Origin: Robiginitomaculum sp.
GTDB taxonomy: Bacteria > Pseudomonadota > Alphaproteobacteria > Caulobacterales > Maricaulaceae
DNA length: 64,000 nucleotides
Assembly: GCA_021776515.1 (NCBI GenBank)
Contig: JAJFFS010000016.1
Coordinates: 310,001-374,000 of the forward strand
Reading direction: 5' to 3'
Shown: piece by piece, positions 47,388 through 56,948 of the stretch
Layout: the number at the start of each line of letters is the position of its first letter
Position numbering within the stretch: position 1 is the first letter of the stretch
The notes under the pieces: generated by a model
What the model was told of the DNA's origin: nothing
Databases searched by the model: none
The model's input: only the letters and a program-made list of their open reading frames with translations
Translations under genes and position numbers: made by a program

Positions 47388-47942
47388 TTACAGACGGCTC
47401 CACGTACCATTAGGGTTTTTGCATAAAATGATCGTTTCAGGATCATAATACCCGTTCCGGTCGGCCGTTTTGGTGACAATAGTGTTGCACTCGCGGCCAT
47501 CGCTGGCCGTGAAGGTTTGAGCCCGCTCAGTTGAACCACCATAACCGCTATCGTTATTAGACCAATTTTGTTCCTGGCCTGATTGAATGCTTCTGACAGC
47601 AGCTTCATCCTGTAAATATTGATCGCAAGAAGACAGTTTACCAGCAATAGCCTGGCCCAGAAATGCGCCGCCTGCGGCACCGGCTATAGTGCCAGTTTCA
47701 TGATGTTTGCCACCATCAATTTTGCGGCCGATAATGCCGCCAACAACGGCACCGCCCAGCGCACCCATGATTTTGTTTTTCTTCTTCTTTTTGTAGTTTG
47801 CACAAGGGTGTTTGCGTTGCCCATCATTATTATACGCACTGTTCTGTGCCATTGCGGGCTGCGTTATGCCGCCTAATCCTGCAAAGATAAGAGCCAAAGA
47901 CAAAGTTAGGTGTATGGAGCGTTTTTGTGTTGGGTCAGACAT
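47388..47942 (-). CDS. Glycine-zipper surface-antigen-like protein between ftsA and ftsZ
   Basis: This 184-residue protein has a signal peptide (about 1-32, ending AMAQ), a basic stretch YKKKKKNK, and a glycine-zipper segment (about 58-100: GALGGAVVGGIIGRKIDGG and GTIAGAAGGAFLGQAIAG) typical of 17-kDa surface antigen/glycine-zipper 2TM proteins. The C-terminal part has conserved-looking cysteines (SSCDQYL, GRECNTI, ILCKNP) and an RVYC-like ending. It is probably exported to the outer membrane or periplasm; no lipobox is clear. AGGA precedes the ATG. It is transcribed against the cluster, ending 17 bp from the ftsA stop, and diverges from ftsZ. Confidence 0.85.
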   Translation of the reverse strand: MSDPTQKRSIHLTLSLALIFAGLGGITQPAMAQNSAYNNDGQRKHPCANYKKKKKNKIMGALGGAVVGGIIGRKIDGGKHHETGTIAGAAGGAFLGQAIAGKLSSCDQYLQDEAAVRSIQSGQEQNWSNNDSGYGGSTERAQTFTASDGRECNTIVTKTADRNGYYDPETIILCKNPNGTWSRL

Positions 47943-48053
47943 AGTATTCCTCGCAATTTATGGTTGATGGGACAGGGTGTTATCGCCCGAATCAACCGCA
48001 GCGTCAGTTTTGAACAAATTATTGTACCACAAACTGTCAATCCTTTTTTAAGC

Positions 48054-48068
48054 TTAACCAGGCGTTAA
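48054..48068. promoter_or_regulatory. CtrA-type box upstream of ftsZ
   Basis: TTAACCAGGCGTTAA is an exact TTAA-N7-TTAA CtrA recognition sequence, 57 bp before the ftsZ start at 48125 in the only promoter-sized gap near it. In Caulobacter CtrA represses ftsZ through such a site. A GANTC site (GAATC, 47989-47993) lies 60 bp further upstream. The inverted repeat GGTTGAT/ATCAACC (47962-47997) is also in this gap. Confidence 0.7.
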
Positions 48069-48124
48069 AGGGTAATAAGGGAAAATCGCACCTTAACATG
48101 GTTTTACATGAGGGGCCCGCTGGC

Positions 48125-49567
48125 ATGGCTATTTCACTGACTGCACCCAAGGTGCTTGAACTCAAACCCCGCATCGTCGTTTTTGGCGTTGGTGGTGCTG
48201 GTGGCAATGCCGTCAACAACATGATTGAGGCAGACCTGCAAGGTGTTGAATTCGTTGTTGCCAATACTGATGCGCAAGCTTTGCATTTTTCAAAGGCTGA
48301 ATGCACCATACAGATGGGGCCAGCGATTACCGGGGGGCTTGGTGCCGGGGCGGATCCTCAAAAAGGTGCGCAGTCTGCAGAAGACTCGATTGACGAAATT
48401 GGCGCCCAGTTTGAAGGCGCACACATGGTTTTTATTACCGCTGGTATGGGGGGAGGTACCGGTACAGGCGCAGCACCTGTTCTGGCCCGTATGGCCCGAG
48501 AGCGCGGTATTTTAACTGTTGGCGTCGTCACCAAACCGTTCCGCTTTGAAGGCGACCGGCGGATGAAAATTGCCGAACGGGGTATTGAAGAACTGCAAGA
48601 CGCCGTTGATACACTGATTATCATTCCTAATCAGAACCTTTTCCGGGTCACAAACGAGAAAACCACGGTAACGGACGCTTTCTCCATGGCCGATGAGGTT
48701 CTGCATTCAGGGGTGCGCGGCCTGACCAGCCTGATGGTTCAACCGGGTCTGATCAATCTTGACTTTGCTGATGTGCGTACGGTGATGGATGAAATGGGCA
48801 AGGCCCTGATGGGAACTGGTGAGGCCAGTGGTGAAGATAGAGCCATTAATGCGGCACGGGCTGCCATTGCCAATCCGTTGCTGGATGATGTTGCCATTCG
48901 TGGTGCACAAGGTGTTCTGATCAACATTTCAGGCGGCAAGGATTTAACCTTGCATGAGATGGATGAAGCGGCAGAACTTATCCGCAGCGAAGTGGATGAG
49001 GGCGCCAATATTATCGTCGGTTCAACATTTGATGAGAGCCTGGACGGCGCTATGCGCGTTTCTGTGGTTGCCACGGGCATTGACATGAATAAGAGCATGC
49101 AAACACCGCGCCCAGCAATTTCGGAAACTTCTGTTACAAATCCACCAGTGCCGCCGATCATGGAACATGAGATTAACGTCGCACAAGCACCTTCATTCGA
49201 TGTGGATGTACAACAAGCTAATATGGTTGATAGCCAACCCCTCCCTGTTCAAAATGTGGAGACAGGGATTGCCGATGAGCACCATACTGCGGAGGCACAA
49301 TCCTGGGACGACCATGACCAGGAGGCGGCAGTAGAGACACGACCACGACAAGGGCTTTTCGGCCTTGGCTTTTTGGGTGTTCGGCGCAAACCTTCTGGCC
49401 CACCTCCCGCCATTATTGCCGATGAAGTGCCAAAAATGAACTATCATTCTGAGGCAAGCTACGCCGAACCAGAAGTTGAAGAAGGCGTTCCTTCAGCAGA
49501 TCTTTTTGGTGGACATATCGACGAAGAACTTGAAATTCCAGCATTTTTGCGTCGCCAGGCCAATTAG
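48125..49567 (+). CDS. ftsZ: Cell division GTPase FtsZ
   Basis: FtsZ polymerises into the division ring. The 480-residue protein has [16 protein letters not shown]-type start ([17 protein letters not shown], about 17-33), the tubulin signature [10 protein letters not shown] near residue 108 and the T7-loop region [16 protein letters not shown] long variable linker (about 320-460) rich in Q, P and acidic residues leads to the conserved C-terminal peptide EIPAFLRRQ that binds FtsA and other partners. The ATG at 48098 would add nine residues, but GAGGGG sits before the ATG at 48125 (MAISLTAPK), which fits the family. It has its own promoter region with a CtrA box. Confidence 0.97.
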   Translation: MAISLTAPKVLELKPRIVVFGVGGAGGNAVNNMIEADLQGVEFVVANTDAQALHFSKAECTIQMGPAITGGLGAGADPQKGAQSAEDSIDEIGAQFEGAHMVFITAGMGGGTGTGAAPVLARMARERGILTVGVVTKPFRFEGDRRMKIAERGIEELQDAVDTLIIIPNQNLFRVTNEKTTVTDAFSMADEVLHSGVRGLTSLMVQPGLINLDFADVRTVMDEMGKALMGTGEASGEDRAINAARAAIANPLLDDVAIRGAQGVLINISGGKDLTLHEMDEAAELIRSEVDEGANIIVGSTFDESLDGAMRVSVVATGIDMNKSMQTPRPAISETSVTNPPVPPIMEHEINVAQAPSFDVDVQQANMVDSQPLPVQNVETGIADEHHTAEAQSWDDHDQEAAVETRPRQGLFGLGFLGVRRKPSGPPPAIIADEVPKMNYHSEASYAEPEVEEGVPSADLFGGHIDEELEIPAFLRRQAN

Positions 49568-49635
49568 GGTCTGGTCATAATTCGACATACAAAGTTTCTT
49601 GCAGGAAATTGCGTGTATCCTAAATTAGCACCGAT

Positions 49636-50529
49636 GTGAGTGATCCTTATCCATTTACCCGCCAGCCGGTATGGCAACATACTCTGTGTGCACCTGTTTC
49701 ATGTGGGGGGGTAGGCCTGCATACAGGCAAGCAAGTACAGTGCACTTTGCAACCATCGCCAGTGGATACGGGTCTTGTCTTTGCCCGTACTGATGTGCGG
49801 GATAAAGACCCTGTTATTCGTTTGCACCCGGGTGCCGTATGTCAAACCAGACGTGGCACCTGCATAGGCAATGCTGATGGCGTTACAATTGCCACTGTAG
49901 AACACTTATTAGCTGCACTATCTGCGTGCGGCGTCGATAACGCCCTCATAGAGCTAACCGGGGCGGAAGTTCCCGCTATGGATGGTAGCGCCAAAAATTT
50001 TGCCAGAATTATTGCCCAGGCCGGGTTACAGCAACAAACTTCGCGGCGGCGCTATATTGAAATCCTTGAACCCCTAGAAGTGCAAGAAGGTGCAAAATGC
50101 GTGCGGCTCGAACCATCGAATGTCTCACAAATTGATGCCAGAATAAACTATCCCGGCACTTTGATTGGGGAACAAAACTTTCAGTTTGAAACTAATGCCA
50201 GTGGCTTTATCCGCGATATAGCCCCCGCCAGAACATTTGTGCTGGCGCATGAGGTTAAGGACTTGCAACAGGCTGACTTTGCCTTGGGTGGTTCGCTGGA
50301 AAATTGCCTGGTGGTTGATGGTATGACACTGCAAAATGAAACTGGTTTACGTTTTGCTGATGAATTTGTTCGTCATAAAATTCTTGATATTTCAGGCGAC
50401 CTGGCCTTGGCCGGAGCCCCCATTCTTGGGCGATTTATTTCGAATTGCGCGGGCCATTCTCTAAACAACGCTGTTCTTTTGGCAATGCAGAATGAAGACA
50501 CAAAATGGCGCTGGACTGAATTGCCATAG
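49636..50529 (+). CDS. lpxC: UDP-3-O-acyl-N-acetylglucosamine deacetylase
   Basis: LpxC performs the committed step of lipid A synthesis, zinc-dependent deacetylation. The 297-residue protein has GVGLHTGKQVQCTL (about 25-38), the zinc ligand H in TVEHLLAAL (near 88), the MDGSAKNF active-site segment and the second zinc site RHKILDISGDLAL (H near 246, D near 250), with GHSLNN near the end. It starts with GTG. It follows ftsZ by 68 bp and closes the cluster. Confidence 0.97.
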   Translation: MSDPYPFTRQPVWQHTLCAPVSCGGVGLHTGKQVQCTLQPSPVDTGLVFARTDVRDKDPVIRLHPGAVCQTRRGTCIGNADGVTIATVEHLLAALSACGVDNALIELTGAEVPAMDGSAKNFARIIAQAGLQQQTSRRRYIEILEPLEVQEGAKCVRLEPSNVSQIDARINYPGTLIGEQNFQFETNASGFIRDIAPARTFVLAHEVKDLQQADFALGGSLENCLVVDGMTLQNETGLRFADEFVRHKILDISGDLALAGAPILGRFISNCAGHSLNNAVLLAMQNEDTKWRWTELP

Positions 50530-50807
50530 TTTCAAATCGCATAATTATAGTGGCATCGCCAGGCCCGGGGATGAGTGTTTAGCTAACCGGCCTCAGTCGC
50601 GGGTGGGATATAATTGTGGCCGGTTGGTGAACGGGTGCCATACCTCGACAAGGTCAGAATGAGGTTGGAAAAATAAAATACACTATCTCATGTTCAGTCA
50701 CCAAAACCTGAGGGATGAATGACAGGTTTACCCGATAACTGCATTCACTGATCAGCTTAAAGATTCCTGCATGATTTATGGGTATTTTTTCATAGAGGAG
50801 TGTGCAG
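50530..50807. other. Gap after lpxC with a degenerate repeat copy
   Basis: This 278-bp gap holds no gene. CCTCGACAAGGTCAGAATGAGG at 50643 is a diverged copy of the intergenic repeat seen near 22180 and 29772 (one base longer than quoted families elsewhere). The AT-rich end before 50800 probably contains the promoter of the next gene. Confidence 0.5.
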
Positions 50808-53501
50808 ATGGCTGATCTGGGGTTGCCCCCACCTATTGTGTTTAACACAAATTTGTTGCTCGACGTGTTTTCTGCACGTTCGGCGCAGAATTTTGCACGC
50901 ACAGCAAGCGCTCAATCCCTTGTCAGTTCCGACGTGCCAGACACTTCTGTTCCCCCACCCTGGGATTTGGATGCAAAACCGCCGGGCCTGGAAGAAATAT
51001 TACGTACGGTTCTGTCACGCGGTATTTTTTTTGAAAATGATCTTGGTGCATTTTCAGATACATCAGCGCCAGAAGATCAAAAGAAACTTTTTGCCCTTTA
51101 TAGCGGCGTCAATCGTCTTGCCGCTTTGGCAACCGAGGCTTCGGACAAAACCATTACCGCTGCCCGCCGCAATTTTTTGAATAATCGTTTTGCGGAAGGC
51201 ATAACGCAATTAAGCAGCTTTCTTTCAGTGACGGATTATGAGGAATTAAGCTTTCTCAAGGGCAAACAACTCGACAGTGCCGATACGACACTGGTGATAG
51301 ATAGAGGCACCAGCGAGCTGGTCACGGGCGTTATTCAGAACGGCCCGTTTGATGATCCGGTTGCCTCACTCGCTGGTGATGTGCGCTTTGATATTACGGC
51401 GAAAAAGTCTGGCGGCGATGTGGTGGTCAATCTTGATTTGGCAGAAATGGGGGCCACAGCCCGTACGCTGGACAATGTCGCTGACTATATCAATACCAAG
51501 CTTGACGCAGCCGGGGTGGTCACAACGGTTCAGCGGGTTAAAATTGGTGAGCCTGATGAAAACGGCATTATTGCCGGTTCGCAATTTGGTTTCAAATTTA
51601 CCGGGGTTAGTACCGAACCACTTTCTTTTTCCGCGCCGGTAAGCACGCCCAGCATTTATACCGTAGGCACTAGCGGGTCTGGCGATACTCAGGCGGTGCA
51701 GTTTATCCGCTATGATGCTCAGGCCGGTGCGGCCCCACAGGTTGATTTTTCAAAACGTATTGAAACGACAGAAGGCACGCCCAGTAGCGCTCTTGGCGTG
51801 GCAACGGGCACAAATGGTGAGGTTTATGTACTGTCCCAATCGGGCGGCATTGTTGGTGGCCTTGCGGCGCAAGGCGAACAGGACGTGTTCCTGACCAAAT
51901 ACGATTCTACGGGCCGTGAAGTTTTCACCCGTGGTCTTGGCGCGACCAGTTCTGCTTCGGGCTTGGCTTTGGCCGTTGGCGCGGATGGCTCAGTTGTGGT
52001 GGCAGGCAAGATTAGCGGTGCTCTGGGGGCAACCGCCGATCGCGGAGCCGAGGATGCGTTTGCAGTTAAATTTGATGCCGCTGGTAAGGAAGTGTTTGTG
52101 CAGCGCTTTGGGGGGGCAGGAAATGAAGAAGTGCGCAGTGTTGCGCTTGCCGCCGATGGAACGATTTATCTGGCCGGGCGTACAAATTCTGCACTGGATG
52201 GTGTCAACGGCGGCGGCGGTGATGGCTTTGTGCGGGCGCTTGGTGCTGATGGTACAACACTTTATACGCGCCAGTTTGGTGGTGCTGGTGAAGAGGCCGC
52301 TAATGCCATAACGCTTGATGCCAATGGTGATCTTTTGGTGGCCAGCGTAGAGGATGGCACAGGCAAGTTACGTAAATACAGTGCCGTTGATGGTGTTTCC
52401 GCCGCCATTTACGAACATGATCTTGGCGCGCTTTCTGGTGGCACCATCAGTGCCATAACGCTGGATGGAACGGGTATTGTTTTGGCCGGAACCGCTGGCA
52501 CCGCCAATGGGTTGGGCAGTTCCATAACCGCGCATTCGGGTGGCCGTGACGGGTTTATAGCTCGCATTGACGAAGATGCTGGCGGTCAACCCATACGAAG
52601 CTATACCACTTTTTTAGGCACCAGTGGCGAAGACAGAATAGGCTCCCTTGTTGCGGATGGAGGCAATCTTTACCTTGCGGGTGATACCACCGGATCGTTG
52701 CCGGGCGGTGGTGTGCTGGGCGGGACAGAAAACGCATTTACAGCTGTGCTGAACGCGACGAGTGGCGCACTGGATGGCAGTGTTCAGGTATCCGGGCATG
52801 CCGGGTTTTCATCGGCGGCTTCAATAGCCATTGATCCACAAGGTGCGTCTATTCTCGACGCCTTTGGCTTGCCTCATGGTGATTTTCTTTACGCCGACAG
52901 CCGGGTGATCACAGATCGTTCCCTTGCCCGCGCAGGAGACAGTTTTTTAATCAGTGTGGACGGTGGTTTAAAACGTAAGGTTAGCATAGATGCTGATGAT
53001 AATTACCGCGCCCTGACTTTCAAAATTAACGCGATCACCATACTGGATGGCAAAGCGGATGTCGTACGGGGAAGTACTGGTGATACATTGCGCATTACGC
53101 CAACTGAAGGGCACACGATTGAGTTTTTTGCCGGGCCAGAGGGGCGAGATTTACTCAGTGCTCTTGGACTTCCTGAAGGGGTAGTTCAAGTTGACCCTGC
53201 CAAGAGTAATTTAGATTCTGCTACAGCCGCCCCCCCTATTTATGGACTTGGGATTGGTAGTGCTCTGGATATAGGTTTGTTAAAAAATGCTGATATTGCC
53301 TCGACAGTTTTACAGGATGCCCTGACCACCATTCGCACTGCCTACCGTACGCTGACACAGGACCCGGCCTTGACCGACCTTCTCAACGGGAAAAACAAAG
53401 GGGCTAACGGCCCGGTTCCGGCCTACTTGCAGCGGCAAATAGCCAATTACTCCGCTGGGTTGGCCCGTCTGCAATCTGGTGGCGGCGGGTTTGTAATTTA
53501 G
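50808..53501 (+). CDS. FlaEY-like beta-propeller protein with flagellin-IN-like segments
   Basis: This 897-residue protein has no signal peptide. Residues about 170-240 and 700-740 resemble the flagellin/hook IN motif (FLISVDGGLKRKVSID... followed by FKINAITI). Between them, from about 300 to 690, are many repeats of the form GRDGFIARID / GGAGNEEVRSVALAADGTIYLAGRT, an SBBP-type beta-propeller. The LGLPEGVVQVDP stretch after the second IN segment recalls hook-associated proteins. Alphaproteobacterial proteins annotated as regulatory protein FlaEY combine such parts, so a flagellar link is inferred, not shown. GAGGAG lies 7 nt before the ATG at 50808. The stop overlaps the stop of the facing TPR gene by 4 bp. 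Confidence 0.65.
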   Translation: MADLGLPPPIVFNTNLLLDVFSARSAQNFARTASAQSLVSSDVPDTSVPPPWDLDAKPPGLEEILRTVLSRGIFFENDLGAFSDTSAPEDQKKLFALYSGVNRLAALATEASDKTITAARRNFLNNRFAEGITQLSSFLSVTDYEELSFLKGKQLDSADTTLVIDRGTSELVTGVIQNGPFDDPVASLAGDVRFDITAKKSGGDVVVNLDLAEMGATARTLDNVADYINTKLDAAGVVTTVQRVKIGEPDENGIIAGSQFGFKFTGVSTEPLSFSAPVSTPSIYTVGTSGSGDTQAVQFIRYDAQAGAAPQVDFSKRIETTEGTPSSALGVATGTNGEVYVLSQSGGIVGGLAAQGEQDVFLTKYDSTGREVFTRGLGATSSASGLALAVGADGSVVVAGKISGALGATADRGAEDAFAVKFDAAGKEVFVQRFGGAGNEEVRSVALAADGTIYLAGRTNSALDGVNGGGGDGFVRALGADGTTLYTRQFGGAGEEAANAITLDANGDLLVASVEDGTGKLRKYSAVDGVSAAIYEHDLGALSGGTISAITLDGTGIVLAGTAGTANGLGSSITAHSGGRDGFIARIDEDAGGQPIRSYTTFLGTSGEDRIGSLVADGGNLYLAGDTTGSLPGGGVLGGTENAFTAVLNATSGALDGSVQVSGHAGFSSAASIAIDPQGASILDAFGLPHGDFLYADSRVITDRSLARAGDSFLISVDGGLKRKVSIDADDNYRALTFKINAITILDGKADVVRGSTGDTLRITPTEGHTIEFFAGPEGRDLLSALGLPEGVVQVDPAKSNLDSATAAPPIYGLGIGSALDIGLLKNADIASTVLQDALTTIRTAYRTLTQDPALTDLLNGKNKGANGPVPAYLQRQIANYSAGLARLQSGGGGFVI

Positions 53502-56500
53502 GGCGAGCCAGATGCTGCGGCACCTGAAGGGGTATCAAAACGTTCCTGATAACGCTTGAGGACGGTACGTAAATTCTGTGTTTCAGCCAGTGCCGGTGCC
53601 AGGTTTTTAGTGGGTATATTGCCCAGGTATTCTTGTTGTGTAACCAGATCAAATGTCTCGTTTTCAGAGGTCTCGGCCATCGCCTCGGCGTATGCCTCGC
53701 GCAACTTTTCCAGATCGGCTCGGTTATTCCCGAGGGAAAGAGCAATCGCGGTACGTAAAATCAGACCTGCATCCTCTTGTGTTAATTTGGCCAGTGTCGG
53801 GATGTATCGTTCTACCACGCCTAACATAATTGATCCGGCTTTGGTCCACTTCTTTGACTGCCAGGCAATGTCGGCGCGTAATACAGCAGCTTCGCGCGTG
53901 CGATCAATTTCAATAATCTCAAGGGCATGATCAGTGCGGCCAAGGGCGATAAGGGCACGAGCCTCGATCAGGCGGCGTTCCTGATTCAAGGGTTTGGATA
54001 ATTGAGCCTGCCGCGTACTGCGGATGGCGCCAAGGGCCTTTTCCGGCTTGCGATCCAGAAGGTAAATGAGTGCCAGTTTGGCGGCAATCTGCGCCCGCGC
54101 CTGACCAGAGCGTATGCGGTTATCAATTTGGTGTTGCAATAATTCAGTAGCTTGCGGCAAAAGGTCAAAATCAATCAATCGATCGGCCAGAAGTCTCAAC
54201 ATGCGGTCACCATCCGCCCCAATGGGAACCATGGAAATAAATTGATAGAAAAGTGCAAGCGCTTGCACAGGATCCATTGTATCGGCCCCTCCACGAAGGA
54301 AAAGGTCGTTAAAAATTTTGTGCATATCTGTAGAAATGCGGTGAGTTACAGGGCTTTCGGGAAAGCGTATAACGGCTGTGTTCATGGCTTTAAGTGCGTG
54401 CCGGTAATCACCCAGATCACTATATATTTTACCAAGAGCGAGAACTTCCTCCAACTCGGTAGTGTCACCGCGCCACCGATAAAGAAGATTTTCAATTGTA
54501 TCGGCGGCTTCGGTCGGCGTTAATTCCCCGATTTTGGTTTGCAGGCGGGTTTTTTCAAAAAGAGCCTGGGCTTCCAATGGCTCATAGCCCCCTTCGGCAA
54601 CGCTTTGGAAATGGCGAATAGCATCCGCGTTGTTTCCGCTGGCCTCAGCAAAGGCAGCCCGGATCAAGCGCGTGCGAAGACGGGTACCATTTTCAGCTTC
54701 AAGGGCCAGGGCTTCATCAATTTGTCGTTTGGCAGTCCCTAAATCATTCAGTTCCAGTGCCGAACGTGCATAGGAATTACGAAACCTGACCTGCCATTCC
54801 GGCACAAAGAGATAAAAGGCTTCCCTCCCGGCATCAAACTCACGTCGCGCTGTACCCCAGTCTTCCATTTTCGCCGCCAGATGCCCCCGCCACAAGGCGG
54901 CTGATGGATCACGGTTAAGGGTTTGCGCGGCAAAATCCGCACGCGCATCCTTGATCCGCTCCATTAGCAAGTTGGCAGTGCCGCGCAGGGCGCGAAATTG
55001 TGCATCCTGCACCAACATCGGATCGAGCCTTTGGGCCAGTTCCAGCATACCTAATGCTTCGGGTGCCAAAGAATTGGTGACGAGAAAACGGGCTATGGCA
55101 ATGCGAGCTTGCGGGTCAGTTTCCTCTTCGGCAACATGGCGTAATTGCTGGTCATAATTATCGTTAAAGCTCAAGCGTGGATCCGGCACCGCCCAGTTCT
55201 TGAAATCGATAAACCCCGGCGTTGCGGTTCGCGCGGGCAGGGCAAGGCTGGACTGCGCCCGATTATTCTTTGCGATATGTATTGGTCTTACCGACGGGGT
55301 TAGAGAAAGACCTTCATTTGTGCGGATAATCACCTGATCTTTTTGCATTTCAAACAACACATCATCCGCATTGATTTCAAAGGCCAGACCATGGGCTGAA
55401 GACAGTGCGGTCACATCAACAAAATGGCGGCGTGACTGCACTCCGGTAACTGGTCCCAATGCCGTGGAGATACTGATCTGGTCGCCGATTGCCGGGTCTT
55501 TCAGTGTGAGGATAGTGGTGATATTCGGTAAATCAGCAACCAGTCGACCGGGACCAGAGCCATCGGCTTCACGATGCAATTTAAGCTTTCTGGGCGTCGT
55601 TGTGACCTTTTCCCCAAAAGCAAATACCCATTTCTCCCCGCCCTCGCTGACCCGTGCTTCTACCTGGGTAGAAGGGGGAACCTGCAACCGTATGCCACTG
55701 GACGTTCCGGTTTGAAAGACTTCGAAACCACGGATGTGCTGGCTGGCCCCGCGCTCAAGTTCTGTTAGGTCAAGGCTGGCGTTGTCATCAAAGACAATCC
55801 AGATCGTTTCTGCCCGTCGAAATGCAGCACTGCCTACCGGGGCTGCAAAGGCGAAGGAAACTTGCAAGTCTGTCCCAATGCGAGAGACTCTGCCGCGCAC
55901 AAGACCGTTGCCGGGACTAGGGTCTGGCCGTACCGTTTGTGGCGCTGGGGTTTCAGGTATTTTTTCTGCTGCAATATGCTCAACCGCTTCAACCGGGGCG
56001 GGTTCGGGGTGTGCCGCATTGACATCATTGGCAGGTTCAAAAAGGTCAACCAGCACTTTGGGACCGTTTTGCCAGAGCCGTGCCTGAACGCCTGGAGCCA
56101 TGTCCAGTTTGACATAGGTTTTGCCATCCGCCACATGACTGGTCGCACTAATCAGGCCACGCGGGATGTTAACATTAAGCCGTGAAAGGTTGGGCACGGC
56201 GGGGCGGTCAAATATCAATTCTGCCGTATTGCCATCGGTATGAATTTCGTGACCTACCGGTTTCGTCCAGTCAAAGGCAATACGGGTGTACTCACTGGTT
56301 TGTGCAGCACGAACATTAAGAGGGATAGCTGGCCCGGCTTTGACAACTTTGTTTTCTTCCTTTGCCTTGGCAAGTGCGGCCTGTGCGTGCGCTTCGTCTT
56401 GTTCGCGTAATCGCTTTGCATGTGCAGAGATCAGCTTTGGCGGGGTGACGTTGCTACCCTCAACCACAAGGTCAATGGCAAATTCATTATATGAGCGGGA

Positions 56501-56851
56501 TGTGCGTATGTCGCGCTTGTCCCGAAGCGCAATACGTAATGTGTGTTCATCACTGTCCAGACGTGCCAGGGCAACCACGCCTTCCAAATCTTTCAGCAGC
56601 ACCTTCGGGTCGGTGGAATACGCATCGGTAAAGCGGGCAACAAGAACGCCATTTTTTATTTCGGCATCAAGCTCAAGGGCTTTGTTGGCCGCAGTCTCAG
56701 GCCATTGTACCAGGATGCGAACATAATTTTCGGCTTTTTCACCTTTTAAAACGACCGGCGTTGCTGCCAAAACTCCGCTTGTCAGCGCAAGGCTGAACAG
56801 CAGGGCAAAACCTGTTTTCAGTACATAGTTTGTAAGGCGCAACAGGGCCAT
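53498..56851 (-). CDS. Very large exported TPR-repeat protein
   Basis: This 1117-residue protein has a signal peptide (about 1-30, ending SGVLAA), an N-terminal beta-rich half (about 30-510) with AMIN-like repeats such as YVRILVQWPE, TRIAFDWTKPV and IRLQVPPST, and a C-terminal helical half (about 550-1090) of TPR-like pairs. The acidic, proline-rich linker (near 290-330) separates modules. I infer a periplasmic protein; no function is established. Similar large TPR proteins occur near motor or flagellar genes in alphaproteobacteria, which fits the FlaEY-like neighbour. An alternative TTG start lies at 56881; the ATG at 56851 gives the better signal sequence. A near-consensus CtrA site lies upstream. 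Confidence 0.75.
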   Translation of the reverse strand: MALLRLTNYVLKTGFALLFSLALTSGVLAATPVVLKGEKAENYVRILVQWPETAANKALELDAEIKNGVLVARFTDAYSTDPKVLLKDLEGVVALARLDSDEHTLRIALRDKRDIRTSRSYNEFAIDLVVEGSNVTPPKLISAHAKRLREQDEAHAQAALAKAKEENKVVKAGPAIPLNVRAAQTSEYTRIAFDWTKPVGHEIHTDGNTAELIFDRPAVPNLSRLNVNIPRGLISATSHVADGKTYVKLDMAPGVQARLWQNGPKVLVDLFEPANDVNAAHPEPAPVEAVEHIAAEKIPETPAPQTVRPDPSPGNGLVRGRVSRIGTDLQVSFAFAAPVGSAAFRRAETIWIVFDDNASLDLTELERGASQHIRGFEVFQTGTSSGIRLQVPPSTQVEARVSEGGEKWVFAFGEKVTTTPRKLKLHREADGSGPGRLVADLPNITTILTLKDPAIGDQISISTALGPVTGVQSRRHFVDVTALSSAHGLAFEINADDVLFEMQKDQVIIRTNEGLSLTPSVRPIHIAKNNRAQSSLALPARTATPGFIDFKNWAVPDPRLSFNDNYDQQLRHVAEEETDPQARIAIARFLVTNSLAPEALGMLELAQRLDPMLVQDAQFRALRGTANLLMERIKDARADFAAQTLNRDPSAALWRGHLAAKMEDWGTARREFDAGREAFYLFVPEWQVRFRNSYARSALELNDLGTAKRQIDEALALEAENGTRLRTRLIRAAFAEASGNNADAIRHFQSVAEGGYEPLEAQALFEKTRLQTKIGELTPTEAADTIENLLYRWRGDTTELEEVLALGKIYSDLGDYRHALKAMNTAVIRFPESPVTHRISTDMHKIFNDLFLRGGADTMDPVQALALFYQFISMVPIGADGDRMLRLLADRLIDFDLLPQATELLQHQIDNRIRSGQARAQIAAKLALIYLLDRKPEKALGAIRSTRQAQLSKPLNQERRLIEARALIALGRTDHALEIIEIDRTREAAVLRADIAWQSKKWTKAGSIMLGVVERYIPTLAKLTQEDAGLILRTAIALSLGNNRADLEKLREAYAEAMAETSENETFDLVTQQEYLGNIPTKNLAPALAETQNLRTVLKRYQERFDTPSGAAASGSP

Positions 56852-56919
56852 AGTTTTCACACATACCAAGCACGACCTCAAAAGGGTCGCAAATCAGTGC
56901 CAAGCATACGGACTGATAG

Positions 56920-56934
56920 TTAAGCGCGTGTTAG
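56920..56934. promoter_or_regulatory. Near-consensus CtrA box upstream of the large TPR gene
   Basis: TTAAGCGCGTGTTAG differs from TTAA-N7-TTAA by one base and lies in the 97-bp gap between nadK and the TPR gene, 69 bp upstream of the TPR start. CtrA controls flagellar genes in many alphaproteobacteria, which would fit, but one such near-match can arise by chance. Confidence 0.35.
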
Positions 56935-56948
56935 GGAAAAGGGGACGT

